Positions 54,723 to 61,492 of a stretch of DNA of 64,000 nucleotides are shown one piece after another. The translations under genes were made by a program, and so were the position numbers. The stretch is taken from assembly GCF_013149295.1 (NCBI RefSeq), contig NZ_JABGCB010000001.1:124001-188000 (forward strand). The letters run 5' to 3'. Every line of letters starts with the position of its first letter. The stretch's first letter is position 1. The notes below the pieces were generated by a model, which had not been told where the DNA came from, made no database searches, and saw only the letters and a program-made list of their open reading frames with translations. The DNA comes from Novosphingobium sp. SG751A. Its GTDB lineage: Bacteria > Pseudomonadota > Alphaproteobacteria > Sphingomonadales > Sphingomonadaceae.

Positions 54723-55133
54723 ATGACAAAAATGATCTTCGTGAATTTGCCGGTGACCGATCTGCCCCGCGCCATGCGTTTTTACGATGCGCTGGGCTTC
54801 ACCAACAACCCGCAGTTCAGCGACGACAACTCTGCCTGCATGGTGTGGAGCGAAACGATCAGCGTGATGCTGCTCACCCATGACAAATGGCGCGTTTTCA
54901 CCAGCCGCCCGATCCCGCCCGCAACATCGAGTGAAGTGATGCTGGCCATCTCCTGCGAAAGCCGCGAGGCGGTGGACCGAATGAACGAGGCCGCCGATGC
55001 CCATGGCGGTCAGGCGGACATCAATCCGGTGCAGGATCTCGGCTTCATGTATAACCGCAATCTTGCCGATCCCGACGGGCATGTCTGGGAGGCCTTCTGG
55101 ATGGATATGAGCGCCATGCCCGCCGGGGAGTGA
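54723..55133 (+). CDS. VOC-family (glyoxalase/bleomycin-resistance fold) protein
   Basis: A 136-residue VOC protein. MIFVNLPVTDLPRAMRFYDA at the N-terminus and NLADPDGHVWEAFWMDMSAM at the C-terminus are typical of the YjdN/PhnB-like VOC group, whose exact substrates are mostly unknown. The ATG at 54723 has AGGGAGAGGC just before it; the longer frame to 54564 is not conserved. Confidence 0.9.
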   Translation: MTKMIFVNLPVTDLPRAMRFYDALGFTNNPQFSDDNSACMVWSETISVMLLTHDKWRVFTSRPIPPATSSEVMLAISCESREAVDRMNEAADAHGGQADINPVQDLGFMYNRNLADPDGHVWEAFWMDMSAMPAGE

Positions 55134-55441
55134 GGCGGAAAGAGCGGAGCGCGACCTGATTATGAAGGCTGCGTCCGCCGGTAATGCCCCCGGTCAACAG
55201 AAGACCGGCAGCGGCGCTAGCCCATGCGGCCGCAGCAGGGCCGCGACCATCATGGCCAGCCCCCCGACAGCAAGGTGCCTCGAACATGCCGATGTTCGTT
55301 CGGGGCGACACCCTGCGACCGGTGCGCCATGACCGGGATACGGCGCGAGATTGCAGCGCATTTTGCAGGTCAGGTCCGGTTTGCGCAGGATTTGGGGCGA
55401 TATTGATCTGAGAAACACTCTGCCTGATCTTTTGGCGCAGC
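55134..55441. other. Gene-poor stretch between the VOC gene and the MFS remnant
   Basis: No intact gene is supported. The frame shared with the downstream MFS remnant is interrupted by stops near 55411, so any N-terminal half of that transporter is deleted or unrecognisable. Confidence 0.5.
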
Positions 55442-55836
55442 ATGGGGTTAATGGTAATTCTCCCAGCGTGTCCGGCATTCGGCAGGGTGAGGTCGGCGGG
55501 GCAGATCGCCGCGTTCCTCGGCTTCATGGGCGCGGGTATGCTGGGCATCGGCCTTGCCGCCGACGTTGCCACGATGACGGCCTTTGCCATGATCGAACAA
55601 TTCGAGGCCGGCATCCTGATCCCGGTGCTTGTGCTGTAGGCGATGCAGGGTGTCTCGCCCCAACATCGCGGGCGGGCCATGGGCATCTGGAGCGCCTGCT
55701 TCTTCCTCGGCCAGTTCACAGTCCGCTGGCGGTCTCGCTGGTGCAACTGAGCGGGGCCACCATCGGCGGAGCTTTTGCCTGGCTGGGAGGGCTGGCGATC
55801 ATCTGCGCAGGTGTTGCAGTTTTGCGGGCAAGGTAG
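55442..55836 (+). pseudogene. MFS transporter remnant (C-terminal helices) with stop and frameshift
   Basis: Residues such as GQIAAFLGFMGAGMLGIGLA and SPQHRGRAMGIWSACFFLGQ are typical of MFS helices 8-11. A TAG at 55637-55639 breaks the frame between LIPVLVL and AMQGVS. About 80 bases later the reading shifts by one so that SPLAVSLVQLSGATIGGAFA and WLGGLAIICAGVAVLRAR continue to a stop at 55836. One nonsense codon and one frameshift, plus loss of the N-terminal half, make it a pseudogene. Confidence 0.7.
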
Positions 55837-56076
55837 CGCGAATGGCCGGTCCGGCGCGAGTATTCGCAAACCGAGTAACGACCTGGCTGTCTGGTTGCGA
55901 CACATCATTGGGCCATTGCAAGAATGCTGCGGGTTCCAATGAACCGCTCCACCTTTGCTGGATAAGTCCGCCTCAAGAACGGACGTTCACGGTCTTAACG
56001 CCGCTCTGCGAAAGCTGCCGGACATTCATCGTCGGCGCCGCTGGAACCAGCCCCACAGAGCGGGCCGCAAAACCGT

Positions 56077-56295
56077 TTATGGAAAGGATCTGCTATGATC
56101 GGCCAAGCGCGCGGATAGCTCGCGCTCCTGACTTTCGCGACGATTGGCCTCAATCTTGGCCACACGCTCCGCCATTGCCTGCCATGCCGCCGCCGAATGC
56201 AAATGGCGTTCGCGGACATTGGCCAGAATGCTTGCCTCGGCATGGCGCAGACTTTCTTCGGCGCAATGCCGGTAATATTCGCTTGTGTTGGCCAT
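56077..56295 (-). CDS. Small conserved protein (hypothetical)
   Basis: A 72-residue mostly helical, charged protein (MANTSEYYRHCAEESLRHAE, SAAAWQAMAERVAKIEANRR). The repeated Ala/Glu pattern suggests one or two amphipathic helices, no signal peptide and no membrane segment. GGAAGGGATCGCC precedes the ATG at 56295. I do not recognise a named family, but it looks like a short type that recurs in sphingomonads. It is followed 3' by the MFS scar. Confidence 0.65.
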   Translation of the reverse strand: MANTSEYYRHCAEESLRHAEASILANVRERHLHSAAAWQAMAERVAKIEANRRESQERELSARLADHSRSFP

Positions 56296-56327
56296 GGCGA
56301 TCCCTTCCTGGTGGGATGAACTGTTGA

Positions 56328-56459
56328 TCAATCCACCATATCGGCCACCAATCGCTGCATTTCGGCGACAGTGAGAACACCCGATGGCAGCGGATGGGAA
56401 AAAGCGGGGTGAACCGAAGAGGATTTCAGAGAAGCGATAAGTTTCAGAATAATAAGCAT
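56328..56459 (-). CDS. Possible small protein upstream of the 56295 gene
   Basis: A 43-codon frame starting MLIILKLIASL and ending TVAEMQRLVADMVD, 32 bases before the next gene. The hydrophilic end and a plausible start support it weakly; there is no strong ribosome site and it may be part of the leader. The 246 bases from 56460 to the csp stop hold nothing I can support. Confidence 0.35.
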   Translation of the reverse strand: MLIILKLIASLKSSSVHPAFSHPLPSGVLTVAEMQRLVADMVD

Positions 56460-56705
56460 ATGGATTGTCAAAAACTCAGGTAAAACTGCGGCCTCATGGC
56501 CGCGTGAGGATGGGTTGAATTGGAATAGGCAGCAGCCCCCGGCCAGAGGCGCGCAAGGGGGCATAATAGGCTGCATTTCCCGTGCCCGGCCGCGATCACG
56601 CAAAGCGGATCAAGCAGGCCAGACACGGGCCGCCGCGTTGAAAGGAAACCCTTCATCGCGACGGACAGTTCCCGGTGCCCCTGCGGACACCGGCGAACGC
56701 TTGAA

Positions 56706-56912
56706 TCAGGCAGAAACCAGATTGACCGCAGACTGCTTGCCGCGACGGTCGGTTTCGACCTCATAGCTGAGACGCTGGTCCTTGTTCAGCGTGGTCATTC
56801 CGGCCTGCTGAACCGCGCTGATGTGGACAAAGCTGTCATTGCCGCCTTCTTCGGGCGCAATGAAGCCATAGCCTTTGTCAGTATTGAAGAATTTAACGGT
56901 GCCGATGGGCAT
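56706..56912 (-). CDS. Cold-shock domain protein
   Basis: A 68-residue CSD protein with both RNA-binding motifs: KGYGFI (RNP1-like) and DSFVHI (RNP2). The sequence MPIGTVKFFNTDKGYGFIAP is close to CspA. GAAAAGGAAAC precedes the ATG. Its long leader contains a hairpin at 56943-56966. CspA-type proteins act as RNA chaperones and are often regulated through such leaders. The gene is divergent from the YaiI-type gene. Confidence 0.97.
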   Translation of the reverse strand: MPIGTVKFFNTDKGYGFIAPEEGGNDSFVHISAVQQAGMTTLNKDQRLSYEVETDRRGKQSAVNLVSA

Positions 56913-56942
56913 GGGTGTTTCCTTTTCACGAAAACAAGAGAA

Positions 56943-56966
56943 TCCATCCGCAAAAGCGCGGATGGA
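56943..56966 (-). other. Hairpin in the cold-shock gene leader
   Basis: Perfect 9-bp arms TCCATCCGC (56943-56951) and GCGGATGGA (56958-56966) with a 6-base loop, about 30 bases upstream of the start codon in the minus-strand leader. A role in thermosensing or mRNA stability is possible. Confidence 0.6.
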
Positions 56967-57252
56967 GCTGGCAGCATGTGAAAGGAAGAATAACCGAACG
57001 AATCGGAGTCAAATTCCGTCGCAGGCGACGTTAGCGAGTATTCCTATAGGGCAGGCCCGTATGAAAGTCAATTTAGGCCACCCAAAATCGGACGGGTCGA
57101 TTATCGTGGCAACTTCGCTCCATTTCGCCTAGCAGCCCCGTACGCCCACTCGGTGGGCATTCGAATTGCACACCACAAGGCCCCAACCCGGCAAGTTTCG
57201 CGACGCATCGTGGATCGACCCGCGTCTTTGCCGGAGTTTTCGTCCCATTTCC
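56967..57252. other. Divergent intergenic region between csp and UPF0178 genes
   Basis: With the leader above, the gap of about 340 bases (56913-57252) holds no supported gene. It is rich in inverted elements (for example CGCCCACTCGGTGGGC near 57141) and must contain both promoters. Confidence 0.5.
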
Positions 57253-57753
57253 GTGCCTGATCCCAACTTCGCCGCCGTATCATCTTCCAAACGCCATGTG
57301 CTTGTCGATGCCGATGCCTGCCCGGTAAAGGAGGAGATCTATAAGGTCGCCTTGCGCCATCAGGTGCCGGTCACCGTCGTCAGCAATCGCCCCATCCGCG
57401 TGCCGGATCACCCGCTGGTGCGCCGCGTGGTAGTCAGCGATTCCTTCGATGCCGCCGATGACTGGATAGCGCAGGCCGGCGCGCCGGGCTGCGTGGTGAT
57501 CACCGCCGACATCCTGCTGGCCGACCGCGCGATCAAGGCGGGCGCCATGGTTCTGGCGCCAACGGGCAAACCCTTTACCGCCAGCTCGATCGGCGGAGCG
57601 ATTGCCACGCGCGCGATCATGGCCGATCTGCGCGCCGGGGCCATGGGCGAGGCCATCGGCGGGCCGCCGCCCTTTTCAAAGGCTGACCGGTCGCGCTTCC
57701 TTTCCGCATTGGATGAGGTGCTGACCCGCCTCGAACGCGAGACGCCGCGATGA
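57253..57753 (+). CDS. UPF0178 (YaiI/DUF188) family protein
   Basis: A 166-residue protein. The N-terminal block HVLVDADACPVKEEIYKVAL and DHPLVRRVVVSDSFDAADDW, ADILLADRAIKAGAMVLAPT, and GKPFTASSIGGAIATRAIMA are diagnostic of UPF0178, a PIN-like fold of unknown activity. The GTG at 57253 gives a length close to the family (about 152); an in-frame codon at 57166 would add 29 unconserved residues. It overlaps the next gene by ATGA. Confidence 0.93.
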   Translation: MPDPNFAAVSSSKRHVLVDADACPVKEEIYKVALRHQVPVTVVSNRPIRVPDHPLVRRVVVSDSFDAADDWIAQAGAPGCVVITADILLADRAIKAGAMVLAPTGKPFTASSIGGAIATRAIMADLRAGAMGEAIGGPPPFSKADRSRFLSALDEVLTRLERETPR

Positions 57754-58445
57754 TGAGAGAATATGATCTTGTTGACCGCGCGCAGGTGCCCGGCGGCGTC
57801 GAGTTGCAATTGCTGCGCAGCGGCGAGGATTTCGCCATCGTATTTGGCCGGAACGAATTGATGAGCAGCGATATGTTCGCCTCGGAACAGGCGCTGGCCA
57901 CTCTGACCTGCGAAAGAATCGCCGCGCAGAAGGCACCCCAGGTGTTGATCGGCGGCTATGGCATGGGCTTCACGCTGCGCGCGGCTCTGGCGGCGCTGGG
58001 CAAGGATGCCAGCGTGATCGTGGCCGAACTGGTGCCGCAAATTCTGGTTTGGGCTCGCGGGCCGATGCATCGCCTGACCGATGGCTGCCTGGACGATGCG
58101 CGGGTGACGCTGGTGATCGATGATGTCGGCCTGCTGATCCATTCGGCGGCGAGCGGTTATGACGCCATCCTCCTGGACGTGGACAACGGGCCGGAAGGCC
58201 TGACCCGCCGCCGCAACGACATTCTCTATTCCCCCGCCGGATTGCAGGCGAGCCGAAAGGCGCTGCGTTCCGGCGGTGTGCTGGCGGTATGGTCAGCCGA
58301 CGGCGACGGGGATTTCACCCAGCGGCTGGAGCAGGCCGGGTTCGATGTCAGCGAGGTCAAGGTCAACGCCTTTCCCGCCGATGCCGATCAGGCCAGCGAT
58401 GAGCCATGCGTGAACCACCATATCTGGTTTGCCCGCAAGCGCTGA
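57750..58445 (+). CDS. Spermidine synthase-like methyltransferase-fold protein
   Basis: A 231-residue Rossmann-fold protein of the spermidine/spermine synthase superfamily: VLIGGYGMGFTLRAALAALG (motif I), VIVAELVPQILVWARGPM, YDAILLDVDNGPEG and RKALRSGGVLAVWSADGDGD. The N-terminal beta-hairpin domain of true SpeE is shortened, so polyamine synthesis is not assured. It starts inside the UPF0178 stop (ATGA). Confidence 0.85.
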   Translation: MMREYDLVDRAQVPGGVELQLLRSGEDFAIVFGRNELMSSDMFASEQALATLTCERIAAQKAPQVLIGGYGMGFTLRAALAALGKDASVIVAELVPQILVWARGPMHRLTDGCLDDARVTLVIDDVGLLIHSAASGYDAILLDVDNGPEGLTRRRNDILYSPAGLQASRKALRSGGVLAVWSADGDGDFTQRLEQAGFDVSEVKVNAFPADADQASDEPCVNHHIWFARKR

Positions 58446-58449
58446 TATC

Positions 58450-58489
58450 CATGGCCTGGTCGGTAGGTCCATCCGCCGACCAGGCCATG
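58450..58489. terminator. Hairpin between convergent genes
   Basis: Perfect 14-bp arms (58450-58463 and 58476-58489) with a 12-base loop between the convergent genes ending at 58445 and 58509. There is no T-run, so it may act as a factor-dependent or bidirectional barrier. Confidence 0.65.
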
Positions 58490-58508
58490 TTCCGAACGCT
58501 TTGCCGCG

Positions 58509-58730
58509 TCAGTATCGACGGGCGTGATAGAAGGGAAAGCGCTTCACCAGCCCCTCGATCAGATGCCCTTTCGATCGGCGACGCATCTCATCGGCCCCTT
58601 CGCTGGTCACACAGACCAGATGGGTGCCGCCCGCAGGCAGGGTTTCGATATCGCTGATCCGAACGCCCGCCTGCTCGCACATGGCTGCGACCTGCGCTTC
58701 GGGCAGGGCGATGTTCATCGCGCGGCTCAT
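58509..58730 (-). CDS. Small conserved protein (hypothetical)
   Basis: A 73-residue protein (MSRAMNIALPEAQVAAMCEQ, RISDIETLPAGGTHLVCVTS, basic end KRFPFYHARRY). The beta-alpha pattern looks like a small soluble domain; no named family recognised. It starts inside the stop of the next gene upstream (ATGA at 58727-58730), so the pair is translationally coupled. Confidence 0.7.
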   Translation of the reverse strand: MSRAMNIALPEAQVAAMCEQAGVRISDIETLPAGGTHLVCVTSEGADEMRRRSKGHLIEGLVKRFPFYHARRY

Positions 58731-58912
58731 TGGCCGCACTCCGCCCGCCAGGACCGCGCAGCCCAAGCCCCCAGATACTCCTGAAAGGCCATGATGCTGC
58801 GGGCGACACCTGCCGCCTTTGCTTCATATTTCAGGCCGATTGCCTCGTCAGCGGCGCAATTCGCCCGCATCAGCAAGAGCTGATGTCGAAAATAAAGCCG
58901 GTTAAGATCCAT
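58727..58912 (-). CDS. Small conserved protein (hypothetical)
   Basis: A 61-residue helical protein (MDLNRLYFRHQLLLMRANCA, AADEAIGLKYEAKAAGVARS, IMAFQEYLGAW). GGGAGTC precedes the ATG. Its leader carries a 27-base element that is repeated, inverted, in the leader of the divergent gene at 59233 at nearly the same distance from the start. No named family is recognised. Confidence 0.72.
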   Translation of the reverse strand: MDLNRLYFRHQLLLMRANCAADEAIGLKYEAKAAGVARSIMAFQEYLGAWAARSWRAECGQ

Positions 58913-58930
58913 GATAAGACTCCCTTGCGT

Positions 58931-58957
58931 AAGCGGGAGCACATTTGTCTCTCAGTC
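58931..58957 (-). promoter_or_regulatory. Shared 5' leader element, minus-strand copy
   Basis: On the minus strand it reads GACTGAGAGACAA then ATGTGCTCCCGCTT, ending 18 bases before the ATG at 58912. The copy at 59187-59213 matches 25 of 27 bases. Confidence 0.7.
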
Positions 58958-59186
58958 GCGGATGCCTACGAGAGAAGTTCCGCAATGCCTGTTATATAGC
59001 TGTTATCCAGAAAAATGTAAGATAAAATCTCAAAGGAATGATTGGAAATGATGCAGTTTATTACCAATATCCTTTGCGATCAGAGGAGAAAAATTTACGA
59101 TCATCCGCCTAAAATTAAAAATGTCATCCGGTTCACGCCATGGTATATTGATCCATCACGCGATTTCCGGCCGCAAGCTCCCCTGT
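58958..59186. other. AT-rich divergent promoter region
   Basis: About 230 bases between the two leader-element copies, clearly richer in A/T than the rest of the window (for example AAAATGTAAGATAAAATCTC near 59013). No gene is supported; promoters of the two divergent genes must lie here. Confidence 0.55.
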
Positions 59187-59213
59187 GACAGAGAGACATA
59201 TGTGCTCCCGCTT
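59187..59213 (+). promoter_or_regulatory. Shared 5' leader element, plus-strand copy
   Basis: GACAGAGAGACATATGTGCT then CCCGCTT, ending 19 bases before the ATG at 59233. The repetition and fixed distance to the start suggest a regulatory RNA element, an sRNA target, or a common promoter-proximal motif. Confidence 0.7.
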
Positions 59214-59232
59214 GCCATGCAGGAGGACCACG

Positions 59233-59601
59233 ATGTCCAACCTCTCCGATCATGCCCTTTCCGGTTTGCGATGCCGTTTTGGTGTTCAGGAAGCCCACAT
59301 CTATATGGATCTCAGCGACGGCCATGCCGATCTGCGCGGTACGCCGCCATGGCGCTCCATTCCCCTGTGGGTTTCCAATGATCGCGCAGAAGCCTATTTT
59401 GAAATTTATCAGGGTGTCCCCTCGCCCGGAGTTTCCGCAACTGTCGGAGGCGAGCAATGGCAGTGGCGCCTGTGCGAGCCAGGCGGCCATGTTCGCGCAT
59501 CGGGCGGGCCTTATGATAAGGCTGAGGAATGCGTGGACGCCGTGAAGGCCCTGCGTCAATCAGCCGGTACAGCCAGGATCAGGCACCTGCAAACGGAGTG
59601 A
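59233..59601 (+). CDS. Protein with DUF1508-like C-terminal domain (hypothetical)
   Basis: A 122-residue protein. The part EQWQWRLCEPGGHVRASGGP followed by YDKAEECVDAVKALRQSAGT resembles a DUF1508 (YegP-like) repeat, a small alpha/beta domain. The N-terminal 60 residues (GLRCRFGVQEAHIYMDLSDG) are not recognised. AGGAGG lies directly before the ATG at 59233. It shares its leader element with the divergent small gene. Confidence 0.75.
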   Translation: MSNLSDHALSGLRCRFGVQEAHIYMDLSDGHADLRGTPPWRSIPLWVSNDRAEAYFEIYQGVPSPGVSATVGGEQWQWRLCEPGGHVRASGGPYDKAEECVDAVKALRQSAGTARIRHLQTE

Positions 59602-60021
59602 TCGCCCCATACCCGCCATCCACTGTCCCAGTTGACCGTATTAACTGAAAATCGGTTTATCTGATCGCGCGCGATTCTGACATGATCGCCCGCCCCCGAT
59701 TGCCCTCGCGGGAAGGACGTTCAACCTCGGGGAGTGCGCGATTGCGAGCTGCACGTTCGATGTTCATCAGCCCGGCACCCGCTCCGTTCAGCACAAGTTC
59801 CATTGCGCCTGACGGATCGCATTCCACAGCCGTGTACGCGCCCTTCAAGCGCCTCGCGGGCCATAAGCTGCTCAAGTTCCCGGCCGGCATTGGTTTGAGC
59901 CATGACGGCCATGCATGACACGCTCCTTGGCAATGAGGCTGAGGCCCAGACGGGCCTGAAACCGACCGGGATAGGGGCGACGAAGCACCCTGCGCTTTTT
60001 AAAAGAGCTGTTCGTTCAATT
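59602..60021. other. Gene-poor region with a weak small frame
   Basis: Only a minus-strand frame (59657-59890: ECDPSGAMELVLNGAGAGLM, NIERAARNRALPEVERPSRE) is plausible; a second minus-strand frame with NAGRELEQLMAREALEG lies just upstream and one frameshift would join them. Either a decayed small gene or chance; I do not assign a function. Confidence 0.35.
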
Positions 60022-61146
60022 TCATGCCGATTTCCATCGCATCGCCCCGGTCAAGCGATACAGGAAATTGCGTATCACAGGGGTCTGCTTTTCAAACAAT
60101 TGCCCAAAGATCCAGCCGACAAGCACCATCAGACCTACAGTGCCCACGTAAAGCACATAGGAAATTGTCTGATCGGCGGGATGATCAGTGCCCAGAACGC
60201 TCCCTACCGCCTGAGCCGCAGGCATATGAACAAGGTAGAGCGAATAGGAAAAACCCGCAAAATAATGGGCGAAGCGTGGAGCCGGTTTGCTCCATTGCGC
60301 CGGGTCCGTACATAGCAATGCGGTAAAGCACAGCGTTATAAGCACGTCCTTCATGGCATGTGTTTCAAACAGCGATGTGCGCGTTAATGCCAATACGAAA
60401 ATCAGCGCAATCGCCGGAAACAGCGGACGCATCCGCAAAGTGACAAACCAGGGCAACAAACCTGCCGACCACAGCAGCAAACCAAAAAACGGTGTTTCGT
60501 GGTCCAGCCGCAATCCCAGCACGCCCAACCCCAAAGCGGCGATCAACGTTATCACGACGCTGATGCGAAATTGCCCGACCCATAACAGCATGAATGCCGG
60601 GGCGATCACATAGAACCAGGCCTCGCTCGACAGGCTCCACAGAGGATGGTTGTTGCATAGCGGCGCTACGAAGCCAAGGTTTTGTAAAAAGACCAGATTG
60701 CCAAGCAATGTTGGCCCATTGTCGGGCGTCTGACAGGCCAGACCATATCCGGCATATTGAAGCGCGGCTGCCCAGACAACCGCCGGGACCAGAACCACAC
60801 CGAGGCGTGAGACCCGATCCAGAGCATAATTACGGGTATGGAAGCGCCCCTCCTGAATCTTGCGCAGCAAGGAACCGCCAACCAGCAGGCCGGATATCAC
60901 AAAGAACAGAACAACCGCCTGCAATCCAAACCTTGTTAAAAAGAAGAATGCCTTTTCGGCCAAGGTGAAATGCGGATGCAGCCCGCGAGATTCGAAATTA
61001 GGAAAAATAATCCAGCGAACATGATCGCAAACCACGGCAAATGCCGCAATCCAGCGAAAATGATCGAGCCAAACCGAAAGACCGCTATCAAGTAAGTAGG
61101 GTTTATAGCCCCAGTGAATAATGCTTTCGCCTGCCTGATTGGTCAT
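60022..61146 (-). CDS. Acyltransferase family 3 (OafA/YrhL-like) membrane protein
   Basis: A 374-residue polytopic membrane protein with about ten helices. Acyltransferase-3 features are HFRWIAAFAVVCDHVRWIIF (catalytic His in the first helix), VVLFFVISGLLVGGSLLRKI, YALDRVSRLGVVLVPAVVWA, LWSLSSEAWFYVIAPAFMLL and GFSYSLYLVHMPAAQAV. Such proteins O-acylate surface glycans or lipids. The ATG at 61146 with GGGG upstream is chosen over one six codons earlier. No polysaccharide locus is adjacent. Confidence 0.92.
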   Translation of the reverse strand: MTNQAGESIIHWGYKPYLLDSGLSVWLDHFRWIAAFAVVCDHVRWIIFPNFESRGLHPHFTLAEKAFFFLTRFGLQAVVLFFVISGLLVGGSLLRKIQEGRFHTRNYALDRVSRLGVVLVPAVVWAAALQYAGYGLACQTPDNGPTLLGNLVFLQNLGFVAPLCNNHPLWSLSSEAWFYVIAPAFMLLWVGQFRISVVITLIAALGLGVLGLRLDHETPFFGLLLWSAGLLPWFVTLRMRPLFPAIALIFVLALTRTSLFETHAMKDVLITLCFTALLCTDPAQWSKPAPRFAHYFAGFSYSLYLVHMPAAQAVGSVLGTDHPADQTISYVLYVGTVGLMVLVGWIFGQLFEKQTPVIRNFLYRLTGAMRWKSA

Positions 61147-61492
61147 AGACCCCGTCCAGTGCATGACGGCGATGGATCAAGTGCCATTGCCGCTTCTGTC
61201 GAGCTACTCCTCTCCGCGGGCTTGAAATGTCAGCGAGTTGGCCATCGCATTGATGGCAGCGGAAGCAGATCGGCATCGACGGACCCAAGGGGTATATGGT
61301 CCACGTGGCTCTGCATAGGTATTTCGAACATTTAATCATTATCAGTACAAAAATTGGAATGCCGATCCAACGTTCTGGTGCAAATTTCGCCATACCACCG
61401 AGGCTTGAACCGGCAGGCGAAGTTCCAATTATAGTTCTGTTCTAAAATACTATTTTTGAATTCAAGCGCCGACGCCAAACGCCACGGAACAA
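61147..61492. other. Gene-less stretch between acyltransferase and GGDEF-EAL genes
   Basis: About 345 bases with lower GC than the surroundings in its right half (TTTAATCATTATCAGTACAA near 61332). No supported gene, RNA or repeat. It holds the acyltransferase promoter and the 3' end of the GGDEF-EAL transcript. Confidence 0.5.

Noticed and set aside
55045..55908. 287-codon minus-strand frame
   Set aside because: It is antisense to the VOC gene end and the MFS remnant and has no recognisable domain.
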